From: Nostoc sp. TCL240-02
Lineage (GTDB): Bacteria; Cyanobacteriota; Cyanobacteriia; Cyanobacteriales; Nostocaceae
Direction: 5' to 3'
DNA length: 64,000 nucleotides
NCBI RefSeq assembly: GCF_013343235.1
Contig: NZ_CP040094.1
Location: forward strand, 1,674,501 to 1,738,500
The translations under genes and the position numbers were made by a program. Shown one piece after another: positions 8,716 through 17,529 of this stretch. Every line of letters starts with the position of its first letter. Position 1 is the first letter of the stretch. Below the pieces are notes generated by a model. That model worked only from the letters and a program-made list of their open reading frames with translations, did not search any database and had not been told where the DNA came from.

Positions 8716-8811
8716 CTAGCTACTATAGCAACCCCGCTTACTTAGAACTTGCTGTTTTTCAGTAGATATTTCTGTCAGCACTTCAGCCTTGTTGGCAATT
8801 TTGTCTGACAT
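8716..8811 (-). CDS. Candidate 31-aa leader-like small peptide
   Basis: A short frame starts at ATG 8811 with AAGG eight bases upstream. It encodes 31 residues: an Asp/Lys/Glu-rich N-terminus (MSDKIANKAEV) and a stretch LTEISTEKQQVLS. It ends KRGCYSS. The middle resembles leaders of cyanobacterial peptides cut at a double-glycine site, but here the expected GG is KRG. It lies 348 bp upstream of the adaptor gene in the same direction, so it could be a substrate or a decayed precursor. No homologue was searched, and chance is possible for a frame this short. Confidence 0.35.
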   Translation of the reverse strand: MSDKIANKAEVLTEISTEKQQVLSKRGCYSS

Positions 8812-9163
8812 GATTTTGCCTTAAATTTGTCTAAAAAATTATTAACTCTCTGCTATTACTTATAAATAATCTCTTTCTTATTTAAATTATTCTCTGGTTG
8901 TATTTTAATAAGATGAAATTCCAACTTTCGGTTATCCAAAAATCTACCTATTGCAGTACATCTGTCTGCAAGAATTTACATATTGGTGCAATAGTTACTT
9001 TTTGCTAAACATGGCTCTAAATCCTGATTCTTCGGCTAGCCTCCAAGCTAGATTTGTCCCCTTGGACTGTAACCTCTTGGAAAAATGCAATTGCCTTAAT
9101 CTCTCACTGATGGGGCGGATCTGGGAACACTAAATGCTAAGGTCTTAAAAATTCAAAAGAATT
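8812..9163. other. Intergenic AT-rich region
   Basis: I see no supported gene between the small peptide and the kinase remnant. One short plus-strand frame (8951-9133) has no ribosome site or recognisable composition. Confidence 0.4.
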
Positions 9164-9325
9164 ATGATTAGTAGTGTAGTTACCATTCCCGGCTATCAAG
9201 TCAGCGAAGAACTCTACAAGGGTTCTAGAACCCTTGTTTATCGAGCAGTTCGAGAGACTAACCAACAGCCTGTGGTCATTAAGTCTTTGAGTGATGGCTA
9301 TCGTATGCTCTGGATAACAGTTTAA
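9164..9325 (+). pseudogene. Ser/Thr protein kinase N-terminal fragment
   Basis: The 53-codon frame opens with MISSVVTIPGYQVSEELYKG and continues SRTLVYRAVRETNQQPVVIK. That is the glycine-rich loop and the VAIK-like lysine strand of the kinase domain found at the start of the giant cyanobacterial kinase-AAA-GAF-histidine kinase proteins. After the lysine the match stops, and ten unrelated codons lead to a stop. The rest of the gene (normally over 1500 codons) is absent. The break coincides with the start of a transposase-like fragment in another frame, so insertion followed by deletion is likely. Confidence 0.7.
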
Positions 9326-9444
9326 CAAGTATGCGAGATTTATTTCAAAGATTAAATAATACCGGATTTGAAGTAGATATTTCAACCTTTTCCAAAGCCA
9401 GTTCTCACCGCGTACAAAAACCCTTTAAAGTATGTAACTTCTAG
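9295..9444 (+). pseudogene. Transposase fragment
   Basis: This plus-strand frame overlaps the end of the kinase fragment in another phase. It reads WLSYALDNSLTSMRDLF and then QRLNNTGFEVDISTFSKASSHR before a stop at 9442-9444. It resembles the N-terminal part of transposases of the IS4 type that are common in Nostoc genomes, as I recall them. There is no start codon, no catalytic DDE region and no visible terminal repeats, so it is only a remnant. Confidence 0.45.
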
Positions 9445-9696
9445 TCATAATTCGTCGATGTTGCGATCGCCTGAAATATCGGCAAAATGTTTGATAATGA
9501 CTCTAGCTAAATTAATAGCAATGGCAGGTTATTTAGCAAAGCGATCGCTTATCAATTTTCGCAACATTAAAGCTAAATCATCGTTGAGTTTACTTAAGCT
9601 ATGTTGCAGAATTGGATATACTTCCTGATTTTGATAAGTTGATCTTAATAAATCAATTAGGAAGTTTTACTCTTGGCTAGCAGCTTCGTTTGACAT
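9445..9696 (-). pseudogene. Degraded N-terminus of a cyanobacterial TPR/CHAT-type protein
   Basis: Read on the minus strand from ATG 9696, a single frame gives MSNEAASQE-stop and then NFLIDLLRSTYQNQEVYPILQ. It goes on through HSLSKLNDDLALMLRKLISD, with a second in-frame stop before a final TGA at 9445. The pattern of a short opening, xFLxxLL, EVVYPLL and LNDxxAxxLR is that of the N-terminal segment of cyanobacterial TPR-CHAT proteins. With two internal stops and no downstream TPRs it cannot be functional. It abuts the transposase fragment. Confidence 0.6.
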
Positions 9697-9759
9697 AGCT
9701 AAATCCCTGACAATACATCTTTTAGGTTAGTATTTCCAAGTTTTCATGCTATCTAACAA

Positions 9760-10632
9760 TTAAAGTGGTGTAATCCAATAAGTAATGCCTCTAATCACTT
9801 GTTTATTAAAACCAAATAAAGGTAAATTATCTTCATTTAAACCCACATAAGTCCAATGTGGAGCATCATTTTCTACAGTTTGAAACCAGCCATTTTGATT
9901 AAGAGCTTTTCTTTGTTCTTTACTACCTACGCGTAAATCAATGGCTAATCCCCAGAGATGTTGTGAGGTTCCAGGAGGTGCAACTAAACCGAGAATTTTT
10001 GTTTCTTTTCCCTGTTGAACTTTTGCCAAAACTTGATTATTGGCATATTTTTGCCAAAATCTTAAATTCGTGTTGAAGGTGCGAGTACAATCACCAGAGC
10101 CATAACCAGATTTTAGGGGGATATGTTGTTGAACTCGCGCTTTATTTAGAGCATCAGCTGCCGACTTTTGTAAATAACAATCGTTAGTGCCATCAACATG
10201 ACCCATTGTTAAAGTAGCTTGAAATTCTTGGGTTTCTTGTTCATTCGCAAAGATATCTTTTGGTGGCAGTTTAATTCCGATATCTTGATTTACAAAAACT
10301 GCACCATAAGCTCGCAGCAAAGTATATTCATAAGTACCAGCCTGGGGGATTGTAGGTAATTTTTGGTTAATCGCAGATAAAAAACGTTGTTTACTATTTA
10401 ATTCAGGATTGGGAATAAATGGTTTGGGTGTTATCTCTTTAGAAATATCTATACAAGGTGATGAAACAGTTGTAGAGCATACATTTAATGGTTGGGAAGT
10501 TCTAGCAAATTGGTGGTGGGTAATCTGATTACTAGCTACTAAGACAAAAATAATGCCGATAACTATACTGATGAAACTTGCCTTTCTAATAAATCTAGTA
10601 ATATCTTTTTGCTTTTTGATAGTGAGTTTCAT
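9760..10632 (-). CDS. M15-family D-alanyl-D-alanine carboxypeptidase-like protein
   Basis: The predicted zinc peptidase (290 aa from ATG 10632) would trim peptidoglycan stem peptides in the periplasm. Near the N-terminus a hydrophobic stretch (ASFISIVIGIIFVLVASNQI) serves as signal or anchor. The C-terminal third carries VanY-type zinc-site motifs: SQHLWGLAIDLR (His and Asp ligands) and HWTYVG (His ligand), preceded by KSGYGSGDC. The frame continues 15 codons upstream to a GTG, but the ATG before KLTIKKQK is preferred because a basic region then precedes the helix. It is a single gene with no operon partners. Confidence 0.85.
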   Translation of the reverse strand: MKLTIKKQKDITRFIRKASFISIVIGIIFVLVASNQITHHQFARTSQPLNVCSTTVSSPCIDISKEITPKPFIPNPELNSKQRFLSAINQKLPTIPQAGTYEYTLLRAYGAVFVNQDIGIKLPPKDIFANEQETQEFQATLTMGHVDGTNDCYLQKSAADALNKARVQQHIPLKSGYGSGDCTRTFNTNLRFWQKYANNQVLAKVQQGKETKILGLVAPPGTSQHLWGLAIDLRVGSKEQRKALNQNGWFQTVENDAPHWTYVGLNEDNLPLFGFNKQVIRGITYWITPL

Positions 10633-10984
10633 TTTTAAATAATTACTTAGTTGATTCAAAGGTAAAATTAACAGCACTGCTTAAATATCTATTATTGATA
10701 AAATATATTTTCATGCACTTAAAGAAGTATTTAACGCATCAGCGATAAAATAATTCCTATTATTTGCTAACTATGTGAACAAGAGTTATGACAAACAACC
10801 CGGAATGTTGTCACAAATTTTAAAAAATATAATATTTTTATTGAATACCCAAGTTTAAAAATATAAACTTGTCTCTGATTGAGTACTAGTAAATTTGATA
10901 ACTTTTTTATTAGAAAGTTACATCCATGAAACCACTGGAACAGCTAAAATTGAAAAGAACTCTAAGCTTGCCGATCCTGTAAGT
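10633..10984. other. Intergenic region between divergent genes
   Basis: This AT-rich stretch of about 350 bp lies between the carboxypeptidase and mnmG, which point away from each other. It must contain both promoters. I see no gene, repeat or hairpin that stands out. Confidence 0.4.
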
Positions 10985-12907
10985 ATGACCATGCACAATT
11001 CCGTTGAATTCCAAGACGCTTTTGATGTCATAGTCGTCGGTGCAGGTCACTCCGGTTGCGAAGCGGCTCTGGCCTCTGCACGCCTCGGTTGTCGTACCCT
11101 GTTATTGACGCTCAACTTGGATAGAATCGCTTGGCAACCCTGTAATCCAGCAGTGGGTGGCCCGGCAAAATCTCAGTTGACTCATGAGGTAGATGCACTC
11201 GGCGGGGAAATCGGTAAAGTAGCAGACCGCACCTACCTGCAAAAACGTATCCTCAACTCTTCACGGGGACCTGCTGTTTGGGCATTACGCGCCCAGACGG
11301 ACAAGCGCGAATATGCAGCAGTGATGAAGAATATTGTCGAGAACCAAGAAAACTTGACAATCCGCGAAAGTATGGTGACAGATTTAGTGCTGGGTGCTAA
11401 TGATGAAGTCATCGGCGTTGAAACTTATTTTGGTGTAGGGTTCCAATGTAAAGCTGTCATATTGACAACTGGCACTTTCTTAGGGGGCAAAATTTGGGTT
11501 GGCAACAAATCAATGCCAGCCGGACGCGCTGGGGAATTTGCGGCTGAGGGATTGACACAAACCCTAAATCGCCTGGGATTTGAAACCGGAAGACTTAAAA
11601 CTGGAACCCCAGCACGGGTAGATAAGCGATCGGTGGATTATAGTAAAATGCTAATCCAGCCAGGGGATGAGGATGTGCGCTGGTTTAGTTTTGATCCAGA
11701 GGCATGGGTAGAACGGGAACAGATACCCTGCTACATTACCCGCACCACCGCCGAAACCCATCGTCTAATTCAAGATAATTTGCACCTGTCGCCAGTTTAT
11801 GGCGGTTGGGTGGAAGCCAAAGGGCCGCGTTATTGTCCCAGTATTGAAGATAAAATTGTGCGTTTTGCCGATAAGGAAAGCCATCAAATTTTTATTGAAC
11901 CAGAAGGACGAGATATACCCGAACTTTATATCCAAGGGTTTTCTACAGGGTTGCCAGAAAATTTGCAACTGCAAATGTTGCGGACTCTCCCCGGTTTGGA
12001 AAAATGTGTGATGCTGCGTCCGGCTTATGCTGTGGAATATGACTATTTACCTGCAACTCAATGTTACCCCACACTGATGACCAAAAAGGTTGCTGGACTA
12101 TTTTGTGCTGGGCAGATTAACGGCACTACAGGTTATGAAGAAGCCGCAGCCCAAGGACTGGTAGCAGGAATTAACGCGGCTCGATTTGTTAGTTCTCAAG
12201 AAATGATTGTGTTTGCCCGCGAGCAAAGTTACATTGGAACGCTAATGGATGACCTCTGTACAAAGGATTTACGGGAACCTTACCGGATGCTGACCAGTAG
12301 ATCGGAGTACCGCTTATTATTGCGTTCTGACAATGCCGACCAACGTTTGACAACCTTGGGACGAGAAATTGGTTTAATTGACGATCGCAGATGGGATCTA
12401 TTTACCCAAAAACAAGCGAACATTATCACAGAAAAGCAAAGATTGCAAGCTACACGAGTCAAAGAACATGATGAAATAGGAATAGCGATCGCCTCTGATA
12501 CCCAACAAGCAATCAAAGGTTCAATTACCCTCAACGACTTACTGCGCCGTCCGGGATTTCATTACGTTGACCTCGACAGGTTCGGACTAGGAAACCCCAA
12601 CCTCAACCGCGCCGAGAAAGAAGGCGCAGAAATTGACATTAAATATCATGGCTATCTTGCTAGGCAACAAAATCAGATTGACCAAATTACCCGTCAAGCC
12701 CACCGCCAATTACCTGCGGATTTGGATTACACAACAATTGATACCCTTTCCAAAGAGGCGCGGGAAAAGCTGACTCACGTAAAACCACTCACTCTTGGTC
12801 AAGCTGCACGTATAGGTGGTGTAAACCCAGCCGATGTTAACGCTTTATTATTATATTTAGAATTGCGTAAAACCAAGAGCCAGTATGAGTTTCCAGCGTT
12901 AGCTTAA
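10985..12907 (+). CDS. mnmG: tRNA uridine-5-carboxymethylaminomethyl modification enzyme MnmG (GidA)
   Basis: With MnmE, this FAD enzyme installs cmnm5 groups at U34 of several tRNAs. The FAD-binding motif [14 protein letters not shown] comes directly after a short N-terminal tail. Further signatures are [47 protein letters not shown] and [12 protein letters not shown]. The length of about 640 aa is normal for the family. The reading frame runs 30 codons further upstream to a TTG, but ATG 10985 or the ATG six bases later fits the family start. It is transcribed alone. Confidence 0.96.
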   Translation: MTMHNSVEFQDAFDVIVVGAGHSGCEAALASARLGCRTLLLTLNLDRIAWQPCNPAVGGPAKSQLTHEVDALGGEIGKVADRTYLQKRILNSSRGPAVWALRAQTDKREYAAVMKNIVENQENLTIRESMVTDLVLGANDEVIGVETYFGVGFQCKAVILTTGTFLGGKIWVGNKSMPAGRAGEFAAEGLTQTLNRLGFETGRLKTGTPARVDKRSVDYSKMLIQPGDEDVRWFSFDPEAWVEREQIPCYITRTTAETHRLIQDNLHLSPVYGGWVEAKGPRYCPSIEDKIVRFADKESHQIFIEPEGRDIPELYIQGFSTGLPENLQLQMLRTLPGLEKCVMLRPAYAVEYDYLPATQCYPTLMTKKVAGLFCAGQINGTTGYEEAAAQGLVAGINAARFVSSQEMIVFAREQSYIGTLMDDLCTKDLREPYRMLTSRSEYRLLLRSDNADQRLTTLGREIGLIDDRRWDLFTQKQANIITEKQRLQATRVKEHDEIGIAIASDTQQAIKGSITLNDLLRRPGFHYVDLDRFGLGNPNLNRAEKEGAEIDIKYHGYLARQQNQIDQITRQAHRQLPADLDYTTIDTLSKEAREKLTHVKPLTLGQAARIGGVNPADVNALLLYLELRKTKSQYEFPALA

Positions 12908-13137
12908 CACAAACTTGATAAAGACTGAGTATAGTAGTAGGGAGGGAGATTGGTATGATAGATGACATAACTATTAGTACTGCTATCATCAACAATCCCC
13001 AGATTAAAGTTGATTTTAATAGCAACGCTCAACCAACTCGTCTCAATAAGACGGTGGATTGGATATCTCATCTGTAATCCTAACTCCCAGGCAGTAGGCG
13101 CGGCGTTTCCTCGTCCTAGCAATAACCCAGAACGTCT

Positions 13138-14451
13138 ATGTTACAAGAAGCCAGTACCCGTCTCATAGTACCAGAACCATCAGAAGACTTAATCGCCAAC
13201 GAGCCTTGGTCGATAGAAAACTATGCTGATGGTCTCATGGATGAACTCTTTGCCGATATCGACTACATTCTGGATGTTAGTGATAATCTGCGTTCTCAAA
13301 CCGTTAGGCATGGTAGGCAGAACAAAGCTCAACGCCACTCGCCTCCAGAATACGTGCCTTTGCAAACAGTTACGATACCGCAGATTATCTTACCAAACGG
13401 ACAGTCAGTTACTCAAAATAATAACAAGCACTTGAGTACCGTTGTCTTTGATAACGCCACCATTAAACCAGTTATTAGAAAGCGTCAAAAAAGCAGTCGG
13501 ACTTTGGGCAAACTGCTGATTGTCGGAACAACTTTAGGCGTGGTGATCGCTGGTATTCTCTATCTAGTGCAGTCTGGAGTCGTATATCTTTTAAATCCCA
13601 ACTTGACTGGGCAAGCTCTTCTAGCGCCGCAAACGCAGTCACAATTGCCTGTAAAAACAGAAATTGAGGCAGATTTAGTTGACTATATGCTGGGAGCGCT
13701 GGCAGTTATAGACAAGCAAGAATTAAAAGGCAATCAAAAATCTTTCAGTTCGGGATTCTCCAGTCAGACAAATACTAATCAAATAGCCCTTGGTAACGGG
13801 CAAACAAGTGGGAATTTACCACCACTTCCACTTCTGGCAAATAATACACCACCAGCCCCTAACCGTTCTGGAAGCGTTGTTGAGCGGATCTATGTTCCCG
13901 TTTATCAAGCGCCATCGCCAATGCGCTACGCGCTGCCAGCAATTCCTGGTAGTCCCGCACTTCTACCACAAGTTGCTAATGCATTGCAGGCATCTCAACC
14001 TAATGTGGTGAAAAGTGCCCTAAATACGGTGCGACAAGCTGCCAAGCCTGTAACCGTCAATATGTTAGCGGCGGCTGTACGAGCGGAACTTAAACCTGTA
14101 GCTGGACGAACTGCACCTATTCCCGTGCGGCAAACACCCAAGCCTCTACCTGCATTACCAGTGGTTCCATTACGTGCAGCACTCGCGCCAGAGTCAGAAC
14201 CAACTATTACCCAGGAACAAGTATATCCGGCAACTGCGATCGCAGAAGCACCGAGCAATACCCTAGAAGGATTGCTAGAGTTAGGTAACAAATCTGCCGC
14301 TTTGTTTAAAATTGACGGCGTAACTCGCCGCATCAATATGGGTGAAAGCATTGGCCAAAGCGGTTGGACACTGGTAGAGGTTAGTAATGGCGAAGCTGTC
14401 ATCCGCCGTAACGGTGAAGTGCGATCCATTTACACAGGGCAGAAGTTGTAA
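13138..14451 (+). CDS. Conserved-looking membrane protein with Pro/Ala-rich linker
   Basis: I do not recognise a named family. The 437-aa protein has an acidic N-terminal cytoplasmic part (1-120) and one transmembrane helix at about 123-145 (LLIVGTTLGVVIAGILYLV). A long Pro/Ala/Gln-rich linker with many APxP-like stretches runs to about 370. The last 60 residues form a compact domain (ALFKIDGVTRRINMGESIG, GWTLVEVSNGEAVIRRNGEV). That tail resembles the small beta domains of PilP or GspC proteins in pilus and secretion systems, so a periplasm-spanning envelope role is plausible but inferred. It is 230 bp downstream of mnmG. Confidence 0.75.
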   Translation: MLQEASTRLIVPEPSEDLIANEPWSIENYADGLMDELFADIDYILDVSDNLRSQTVRHGRQNKAQRHSPPEYVPLQTVTIPQIILPNGQSVTQNNNKHLSTVVFDNATIKPVIRKRQKSSRTLGKLLIVGTTLGVVIAGILYLVQSGVVYLLNPNLTGQALLAPQTQSQLPVKTEIEADLVDYMLGALAVIDKQELKGNQKSFSSGFSSQTNTNQIALGNGQTSGNLPPLPLLANNTPPAPNRSGSVVERIYVPVYQAPSPMRYALPAIPGSPALLPQVANALQASQPNVVKSALNTVRQAAKPVTVNMLAAAVRAELKPVAGRTAPIPVRQTPKPLPALPVVPLRAALAPESEPTITQEQVYPATAIAEAPSNTLEGLLELGNKSAALFKIDGVTRRINMGESIGQSGWTLVEVSNGEAVIRRNGEVRSIYTGQKL

Positions 14452-14478
14452 AATCCAAGGCATCTAACTCACCAAAAA

Positions 14479-16044
14479 TTAGCTCCTGACTGGTTGGTTA
14501 ATTTCAAAATGAATATGATTGTCGTGACCACTTAGAGACACACAAAGTCCCTCTTGAATTAGCTGTCGATCGTTGAAAAAGATTGCGCGTACCAGCTTTT
14601 GATTAGTAATAGACTTGAGAATAGCTCGTGCAGCATCTCGATCGTAGTTAGAACTTGACCAAACAATACCACCAAAATTCCCATTTTTTTGGGGTAAATA
14701 AATATCGCACATCATTCCAGTTTCATGTCCATGATGATCGGGAGTATCGCCTCCATGAGGAAGACTAACATCGTTAATTGCGAATGGAGCAGCTAGGGGG
14801 TGAGTGTTACGATAACTGTTTTGATAATCTTGGGCAATTTTTTTAATCACATCAGCTAACCAATGTGTTCCAAAATCGTGGTTATCTTGAGTATCTTCGA
14901 GTTCACCGTTAACTAAACCATTATTCGGGTCACTTTTGGGCATCAACTCCCACCGTGGTGCATTAGCTGCTTGCAACCATCGATGAGTTATTCCACCAAC
15001 ATCAACTCTACCATCACCATTAACAGTACTGCGACCAGCAATAATTGATTGAAATAGTTTGATCGCATCAAATAGTCCTCTGTCTCTGTCTGCACTGTCA
15101 GGATCGCCTACCCATTTGTAGCCTAGCTCATACAATCGCGCCTTAATAGCCTTAACATCAGCAGCTTTATTGACTCCGCCAATTCCCACACTACCATCGA
15201 GTTTAATTACCTTCGCTCCTGGTAAACTGGATGCTGTAGGTTGTTGAGTGTTCTCATCGTCCTTGTGATCAAAAGGAACAACAACTTTAATGGGGATCTC
15301 TAGAGTTTGATCGTCAACATTAATTATCATCCGGCGATCGCCTTCTTGCTTAAAGACGAAATCAAATTGCCATTTGCCATCCTGACTAATTGCTACACTT
15401 AGGGCTGGAGATTTATCGTCGCTCGTAATCGACAAAACTTTGCCACTGTCGGTTAAAGGTGCTACGCCTTCAACCCTGAAATTTTGCCCTAATTCAACTT
15501 CTTTTGGCACACGAATTAACTGAAGTTGTACCACTGAAGCGGGAATGGTAACTCCACCTACATTAGCCAGTAACTTTTGTGCCTCTGGAAGCAAGTCTAC
15601 AACTTTACTGACATATTTAGGATCAGATGAATAACCTTTAGCCTTGAGAAAGCCAAGGAAATTTTCTGGTGTATTAGTATACTCCTCTAAACCTTTATAT
15701 GGTGTGCGAGTTAAAAACTTCCAATAACCAATAATAAAAGCGTCTATATCCGTAAATTTACAGAACTCAACTTCTTCTAGTTCAGAAGGAACCTTGATTT
15801 TTAAAGGTTCGGCAAACCCTTTCATATCAGGAATTCGCCATTTTAATCCCGCAAAATTATTAGCATTGATAGCGAGATCGCTTTTAGCCCTGCTGGACTC
15901 TAGTAACCATTGAGCGAGGGTAACTTCTTTTAAAATTTGCCGATTGATATCGGTAATTTTTGCACTTTCAATACCAACTTGTGTAAATATTTTGACTAAA
16001 TCTTTGTTGGAATAATTGTTTACTAAATCATCTAGTAATGGCAT
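14479..16044 (-). CDS. Multidomain cell-wall hydrolase (glucosaminidase-like, PG-binding, endopeptidase-like)
   Basis: The start at ATG 16044 has AAGGA about eight bases upstream; the frame upstream leads only to a TTG. The 521-aa product has a glucosaminidase/mannosyl-glycoprotein type N-terminus (about 20-150, TLAQWLLESSRAKSDLAINANNFAGLK). An Ig-like section lies at about 165-270 and a peptidoglycan-binding repeat at about 305-350 (DVKAIKARLYELGYKWVGD). The C-terminal LAS-type zinc-peptidase region has HGGDTPDHHGHETGMMCDIYL and HDNHIHFEI, as in penicillin-insensitive murein endopeptidases. No signal peptide is seen, which is unusual for a wall enzyme. The gene lies just downstream of an amidase gene. 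Confidence 0.8.
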   Translation of the reverse strand: MPLLDDLVNNYSNKDLVKIFTQVGIESAKITDINRQILKEVTLAQWLLESSRAKSDLAINANNFAGLKWRIPDMKGFAEPLKIKVPSELEEVEFCKFTDIDAFIIGYWKFLTRTPYKGLEEYTNTPENFLGFLKAKGYSSDPKYVSKVVDLLPEAQKLLANVGGVTIPASVVQLQLIRVPKEVELGQNFRVEGVAPLTDSGKVLSITSDDKSPALSVAISQDGKWQFDFVFKQEGDRRMIINVDDQTLEIPIKVVVPFDHKDDENTQQPTASSLPGAKVIKLDGSVGIGGVNKAADVKAIKARLYELGYKWVGDPDSADRDRGLFDAIKLFQSIIAGRSTVNGDGRVDVGGITHRWLQAANAPRWELMPKSDPNNGLVNGELEDTQDNHDFGTHWLADVIKKIAQDYQNSYRNTHPLAAPFAINDVSLPHGGDTPDHHGHETGMMCDIYLPQKNGNFGGIVWSSSNYDRDAARAILKSITNQKLVRAIFFNDRQLIQEGLCVSLSGHDNHIHFEINQPVRS

Positions 16045-16073
16045 GGATTTTTCCTTGTAAAAACTATGTATAT

Positions 16074-16102
16074 AACCCCGATTTATTAGATAAGTCGGGG
16101 TT
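16074..16102. repeat. Dispersed palindromic repeat, copy 1
   Basis: AACCCCGA and TCGGGGTT are separated by an AT-rich centre (TTTATTAGATAAG) that also pairs partly. A near-identical element occurs at 41291-41319, so it is a dispersed repeat as well as a potential hairpin. Here it sits in the short gap between the two wall-hydrolase genes. Confidence 0.8.
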
Positions 16103-16135
16103 GTAGATGTTAACAAATGATGGAAATAGAATTAG

Positions 16136-16897
16136 TTAATCTTTTTCTATAACTTTGGCATGTCCAGAATAAACAAAATGCTCGTTTCGGTTTCCTTTAC
16201 TTTGATCGGGCCACCTAACCGAATAATGGTTTTCTTCAAAACCAACATCCAAAATTGGGTAATCTCCTGGCTCAATCTCAAAGATAGAATCTTTTGGTAA
16301 GTCTGATGCCTGTTCTGTAGAAGGCTTTAAGAAGGTTTTTGTTGTAATTTCCAAAACGTATTTCTTATCAGCTTTAGGTTCCTTGGGTTTTGGCTGGCCT
16401 ATTAATCCATCTTTAATTGCTTCCGCCATTTTTTCAACATCGAATAGATCCATATCTACTTGGGAATCACAAAAGCAGCACTCAATTAAAATAGCTGGCA
16501 TTTGTGTATTCTTAAGAACAAAGAAACCTGTATCTTTCACCCCTCTGTTATAAAAACCAAGTTGAACAATTTCTTTGAGAACTGATTCCGCAATCCCTTG
16601 TGATGCGTTACTAATGGCGTAAACTTCTGTGCCATGAGCTTTAGCGTTAAATTTATTAAAGTGAATCGAAACATAGACATTAACGTTATTGGCATTTGCC
16701 TTATTAGTTCGTTGTCTCAGAGAATCGGTTACACCGCTAGCGCTTGTAGGAGTGCAATCAATGGCGGTATGATTTGCTGCTCTGAGTTTTTGTATCAATT
16801 GTGTACCAACTGCTTTAGTTAAAGCATCTTCTTGTTTGATGCCTGTTGCTCCTGTATCTGGAGGACAGTTGTGTCCCATATCAATACCAAATTTCAT
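16136..16897 (-). CDS. N-acetylmuramoyl-L-alanine amidase (Amidase_3)
   Basis: This zinc enzyme cleaves the amide bond between muramic acid and the stem peptide. Zinc ligands can be seen in GHNCPPDTGATG (His), QEDALT (Glu) and SIHFNKFNAKAHGTEVY (His), and the catalytic Glu lies in LIECCFCD. The catalytic part covers residues 1-175. The remaining 75 residues (ITTKTFLKPSTEQASDLPK onward) look like a small SH3-like wall-binding module. There is no signal peptide. AAGGAAATC precedes the ATG. It is the upstream partner of the endopeptidase-like gene 91 bp away, so the pair may act as a lysis or wall-remodelling cassette. Confidence 0.85.
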   Translation of the reverse strand: MKFGIDMGHNCPPDTGATGIKQEDALTKAVGTQLIQKLRAANHTAIDCTPTSASGVTDSLRQRTNKANANNVNVYVSIHFNKFNAKAHGTEVYAISNASQGIAESVLKEIVQLGFYNRGVKDTGFFVLKNTQMPAILIECCFCDSQVDMDLFDVEKMAEAIKDGLIGQPKPKEPKADKKYVLEITTKTFLKPSTEQASDLPKDSIFEIEPGDYPILDVGFEENHYSVRWPDQSKGNRNEHFVYSGHAKVIEKD

Positions 16898-17093
16898 CTT
16901 GCTGATTTCCTTTTTATACTTTGAGATGTGAGCATAATTTAATTACACTGTATTAATTATTAGCTTAAATATAAGCGCTCTGTCGGTGAGATAAAGTGAG
17001 TTTTTGCTGTAAATAAATGTGACATTTTACGTAAATATATCCTTTCAAGGAGATATTTCATAAGTTCAACGTGAAAATGAAGCAGACTGACCC

Positions 17094-17370
17094 ATTACAG
17101 CACAAGAGACGCTGAATCTAGTCGATACTCTTTTATGCTCTACCTTTGGGCAAAGACTCAATGATGTTCAATCTGTGGTTTTGTTAGAAAGTTGGCTAGG
17201 ACACACTTATGCGGAAATTGCGGAGCAGATAAGTTATAAACACGACTATATCAAACAAGTAGGTTCTCAGTTGTGGCGATCGCTTTCTCAGGTAATTGGT
17301 GAAGAGGTTTGTAAAAAAAAATATCCAATCTGTTTTGCGTCGCTACCAGCAGTCCCAAAGCGGTGGATAA
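17094..17370 (+). pseudogene. VMAP-type N-terminal HTH module, frameshifted remnant
   Basis: The translation TAQETLNLVDTLLCSTFG, then VVLLESWLGHTYAEIAEQ and DYIKQVGSQLWRSLSQVIGEEV, clearly matches the first 85 residues of the intact AAA-like ATPase at 59717. The original start appears as ATT rather than ATG at 17094. At a run of nine A (17313-17321) the frame breaks. With eight A it would continue KKNIQSVLRRYQQSQSGG to a stop at 17368. No ATPase or effector domain follows. It is either a decayed gene or a short free-standing HTH hit by a slippage or sequencing indel. Confidence 0.65.
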
Positions 17371-17529
17371 TTTAATTTTAAACAAAACTCCGTACAACTC
17401 AAAAAGCCTTCTTTCCTATTGCCTCTTGCCTTTTGCCTGCCTATGCAAGTAAGTATGGCTACACCACACTGCGCGGACAAAAATCAAAGTGGATTTTTAT
17501 ATTTGTACAAAAGTTTGTGAATACAATTT

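Noticed and set aside
13995..14429. 144-residue minus-strand frame inside the Pro-rich membrane protein gene
   Set aside because: It is antisense to the linker-coding region of a gene with convincing domain structure.
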